A stretch of 64,000 bases of DNA from Bacillota bacterium (GTDB taxonomy: Bacteria > Bacillota > UBA4882 > UBA8346): NCBI GenBank assembly GCA_023436305.1, contig JAEZJQ010000021.1:1-64000 (forward strand), written 5' to 3'. Position 1 is the first letter of the stretch. Every line of letters begins with the position of its first letter. The position numbers and the translations under genes were made by a program. Positions 62,601 to 64,000 of the stretch are shown piece by piece. Under the pieces are notes generated by a model. That model was not told the origin of the DNA. It made no database searches and saw nothing but the letters and a program-made list of their open reading frames with translations.

Positions 62601-63161
62601 GGTAATTTATTAGGGCCGGAACAACACGGTCAAGTGGCCGCGGTCGGGTTTGAGTTGTACTGCCGTTTACTAGATGAAGCTATCCGGGAGAAGAAAGGCG
62701 AAGTAACTCCGGAACTTCCGGAACCGATCATTGAAATTCCGGTAGATGCTTATATTCCATCATCATATATTCCCGATAACAAACAGAAAGTCGAGATCTA
62801 TAAAAAAATCGCCAATATTAACGATCTCGAAAACATCGATTACATCAGTGAAGAACTGGTTGATCGTTTCGGAGATCCGCCGCAGTCCGTCATTAATCTG
62901 CTTAATATTGTTAAAATTAAAATTTTAGCAAAAGAAACCGGGTTCGCCTCGATCAATAAAGAACGGCAAGAATATATCGGTAAGTTGCATATCGGATTGG
63001 GGGTTGATTATGATAAAATCCTTAATATTTTACACAAATACCGGAATTATTTCCGTTATCAGCCGGGTCGCCCGCCGATACTTCGCTGGAAATCCGGGCT
63101 CACCGAACCCGAATTGCTGAAAATGATTATTCATTCTCTGGAATTATTAAAAACGTCCTGA
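59658..63161 (+). CDS. mfd: Transcription-repair coupling factor Mfd
   Basis: Displaces RNA polymerase stalled at lesions and recruits UvrA. The 1167-aa protein has the UvrB-like N-terminal module (FFPANELFPHEEAYEPE, FSQRGDLVDIFP), an RNA polymerase-interacting CarD-like domain (LKVGDYVVHINHGIGKFMGLE), SF2 helicase motifs (VCGDVGYGKTEVAMRAAFKT, IVDEEQRFG, LTATPIPRTLH, VYNRVETIERMA, TTIIETGLDIPNVNTLIV, QLRGRVGRS) and the C-terminal TRCF domain. AGGGGG precedes ATG 59658. Follows pth as in Bacillus. Confidence 0.98.
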   Translation: MNKLIAEISLHPDFRRVKQNFDQGNQDLLTGVSGSQKSVFIAALTHDTVQKVLIISHSNSQAYRLSLDLEGLIGKDKTAFFPANELFPHEEAYEPEVTVQRVATLGKILKPEKLMIVTSWEALQRRLIPPAKFMEFTLFLKVGMETSLNCLLERLIKMGYQRVDLVQSIGQFSQRGDLVDIFPLDQANPVRIEFFGDEIDSLRFFKVDDQISIEQIKEMLILPTREGLWLQEEFEASRDKIRQDLNDQVSKLTDFGKINEADALKNKIEESLERLSQGYQMPGSDQFLPWIETNMVTLLDYLPDSRIILDEPVRGQDTYRNLQEEHANIYSNFLERGVILPREQEIFVNSNGLEALIWARNPWSLSLLAKTPKGVIPAHILTLPTKSAPVFHSKIETLAKDFNNWLKNNQIIILAVSMKDKARRLREVLREQGIASIFVGDGMEPELIPGTIRIEVLDLESGFEWIPEKILILTETEIYGRQKKRYQSRFQQEGSKISSFTDLKVGDYVVHINHGIGKFMGLETLEIAGSHRDYLKIEYAGEDRLFIPTDQVNLLQKYIGIEDAPPKLNKMGGADWQKVKNRVKESIRDMAEELLELYAQREVTPGHAFGPDTVWQYEFEEAFYYEETPDQLRAIAEIKKDMESSKPMDRLVCGDVGYGKTEVAMRAAFKTVMDGRQVGILVPTTILAQQHFLTLRERFSGYPINVKVISRFQSPKEQATTINGLLEGEVDIVIGTHRLLSADLHFKDLGLLIVDEEQRFGVAHKEKLKELRKNVDVLTLTATPIPRTLHMSLAGIRDISIIETAPQGRFPIRTHVLEYNVEVIREAIQRELDRQGQVYFVYNRVETIERMAAHLQEILPNARISIAHGQMDEDGLEQVMLDFYENQSDILVCTTIIETGLDIPNVNTLIVYDADRFGLAQLYQLRGRVGRSNRLAHAYFCYRKDKSLSETAEKRLAAIREFTDLGSGFKIAMRDLEIRGAGNLLGPEQHGQVAAVGFELYCRLLDEAIREKKGEVTPELPEPIIEIPVDAYIPSSYIPDNKQKVEIYKKIANINDLENIDYISEELVDRFGDPPQSVINLLNIVKIKILAKETGFASINKERQEYIGKLHIGLGVDYDKILNILHKYRNYFRYQPGRPPILRWKSGLTEPELLKMIIHSLELLKTS

Positions 63162-63218
63162 AAAGTCCGATAACGAATGAACTCCGCTATCGAGCAGAAG
63201 GTTTTTCCGTTCTTTGAA

Positions 63219-64000
63219 TTACTGTCCCGGATTACCGTAGAGATCCCGGGCGGATAAATGTTCCGCGTTGAGTGCTTCTTTCATATAAGCCGGATTAAGC
63301 CGGATGCCAGCACGGTAAGCCTTCAAGGCTTCCGATTGATTACCCGAAAGTAATTCGGTTTTAGCCAACCGGAATTGAAGATGATAGTTATTTGGGAATA
63401 ACACCAGGGCTTGGCGGTAATAATGGCTGGCGTTGCGGTATGCACTCTCAGTTTCAGCAATTTGTCCTAGTAAAAAGGTTAATTGGTAATGTCCGGGATA
63501 TTGTTTTTGCAGCCGTAAGGCGGCGGTTCTTGCCTCATTTATGTATCGGGCCGCTACCTCCGGCTGTTTTTGTTTTTGATAGTATTTTGCAGCACGGTAT
63601 AAGGTTAACGGATATCGGTAGTGATATTGGTATTGAAAAGGAGCTAATTCGGACGCTTTCCTGTAATTGGCCAGCGAAGGCTCAAATAAGTGGCGTCGTG
63701 CCTGAGAAAAAGCCGATTGATAATAGATATCCGCCCGAAAAACATTCCCCAGAAACCAACCCCATAAGATTAAAGCTGTAATAGCAATGATTCCCAAAAT
63801 CGGATTGACCCGGGGGGCCGAATTCAGTTCAGCAGGCGGATGGCGGTTACCGATGATAATTCCCCAGTAAATCCAAACCAAAAAGGTATAATGGACCAAT
63901 GGATAAGCAAATTGAGTGAACACCAAGTAGCCAAATATGGCGGCCCAAAAACAGGAATGATCCAGACTCAGGTTTCGCCCCAGCAAATCCCGAATATTAC
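63219..64000 (-). CDS. O-antigen-ligase-like membrane protein with TPR repeats, 5' part outside the window
   Basis: The frame stays open to the window edge; about 260 C-terminal residues are visible. First come hydrophobic helices typical of O-antigen polymerase/ligase (SLDHSCFWAAIFGYLVFTQFA and the ILGIIAITALILWGWFL segment), then a TPR-rich soluble region of about four units (for example ASHYYRQALVLFPNNYHLQF and SEALKAYRAGIRLNP). Such proteins polymerise or attach surface glycans in both Gram-types. Convergent with mfd. The substrate cannot be read. Confidence 0.75.
   Translation of the reverse strand, partial: NIRDLLGRNLSLDHSCFWAAIFGYLVFTQFAYPLVHYTFLVWIYWGIIIGNRHPPAELNSAPRVNPILGIIAITALILWGWFLGNVFRADIYYQSAFSQARRHLFEPSLANYRKASELAPFQYQYHYRYPLTLYRAAKYYQKQKQPEVAARYINEARTAALRLQKQYPGHYQLTFLLGQIAETESAYRNASHYYRQALVLFPNNYHLQFRLAKTELLSGNQSEALKAYRAGIRLNPAYMKEALNAEHLSARDLYGNPGQ

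Noticed and set aside
1..64000. CRISPR arrays, prophage, toxin-antitoxin or restriction systems
   Set aside because: No regularly spaced repeats, integrase, structural phage genes or paired small genes were seen; the single DUF559 remnant is not enough for a defence system.

Overview
The window looks like the replication-origin region of an endospore-forming, low-to-medium G+C member of the Bacillota (Clostridia- or Limnochordia-like). Three things point there. The gene order is rpmH-rnpA-yidD-yidC-khpB-mnmE-mnmG-rsmG-parA-parB on the minus strand, diverging from dnaA-dnaN-yaaA-recF-(DUF721)-remB-gyrB on the plus strand. Spore or Bacillota markers are present: SpoVG, a SleB-type LysM cortex hydrolase, RemB, YkuS, GlnR-GlnA, a long Bacillus-type SRP RNA and a glmS ribozyme. 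Genes point away from an origin at about 38.4-40.4 kb, where DnaA boxes flank dnaA and an AT-rich tract precedes dnaN. No species can be named from sequence alone.

Layout. 1-6.0 kb (minus): UDP-GlcNAc and c-di-AMP block, glmS (cut by the window edge), its ribozyme, glmM, a COG2509-type flavoprotein and cdaA. 6.3-8.4 kb: purine salvage (NCS2 permease with an unusual leader, hpt). 8.5-12.9 kb: branched-chain amino acid genes ilvN, ilvB, ilvD. 13.2-19.3 kb: small membrane proteins and several cell-wall or spore enzymes (SleB-like, DUF4015 hydrolase-like, NlpC/P60, SLT transglycosylase), with an endonuclease III-like glycosylase. 19.3-22.0 kb: frameshifted DUF559 gene, glnR-glnA, ykuS. 22.2-26.4 kb (minus): bactofilin with M23 peptidase, DUF4446 protein, larC-larB. 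26.4-27.8 kb: no intact gene, with a decayed IS1380-like transposase, two copies of a 75-bp palindromic repeat and a parS site. 27.8-38.3 kb: parB to rpmH, including two tandem, diverged mnmG genes. 38.4-46.5 kb: origin and dnaA to gyrB, then a class II aldolase. 47.3-52.3 kb: tadA, two tRNA-Ser, a minimal sufC-sufB pair, a secreted beta-propeller-like protein and SRP RNA. 52.5-59.3 kb: ispE, a GntR regulator, a nucleotidyltransferase, ridA, spoVG, tRNA-Gln, a C-terminally truncated glmU, rplY/ctc, pth and a small PrsW-like membrane protein. 59.6-64 kb: mfd and the end of an O-antigen-ligase-like TPR protein.

How it fits together. Much of the window serves envelope synthesis and its control: GlmS, GlmM and GlmU for UDP-GlcNAc, CdaA for c-di-AMP, bactofilin-M23 and the other wall hydrolases. 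The rest is chromosome replication and segregation (DnaA, DnaN, RecF, GyrB, ParAB-parS), tRNA and rRNA modification (MnmE, MnmG, RsmG, TadA) and membrane protein insertion (YidC, YidD).

The points most worth a second look are the two non-identical tandem mnmG genes; glmU ending before its acetyltransferase active site, with prs absent from its usual place; a permease leader with two overlapping mini-ORFs running into a terminator-like hairpin; an ORF and a terminator between the glmS ribozyme and glmS; and two families of short palindromic repeats. I see no prophage, CRISPR array, toxin-antitoxin pair or recognisable defence island.
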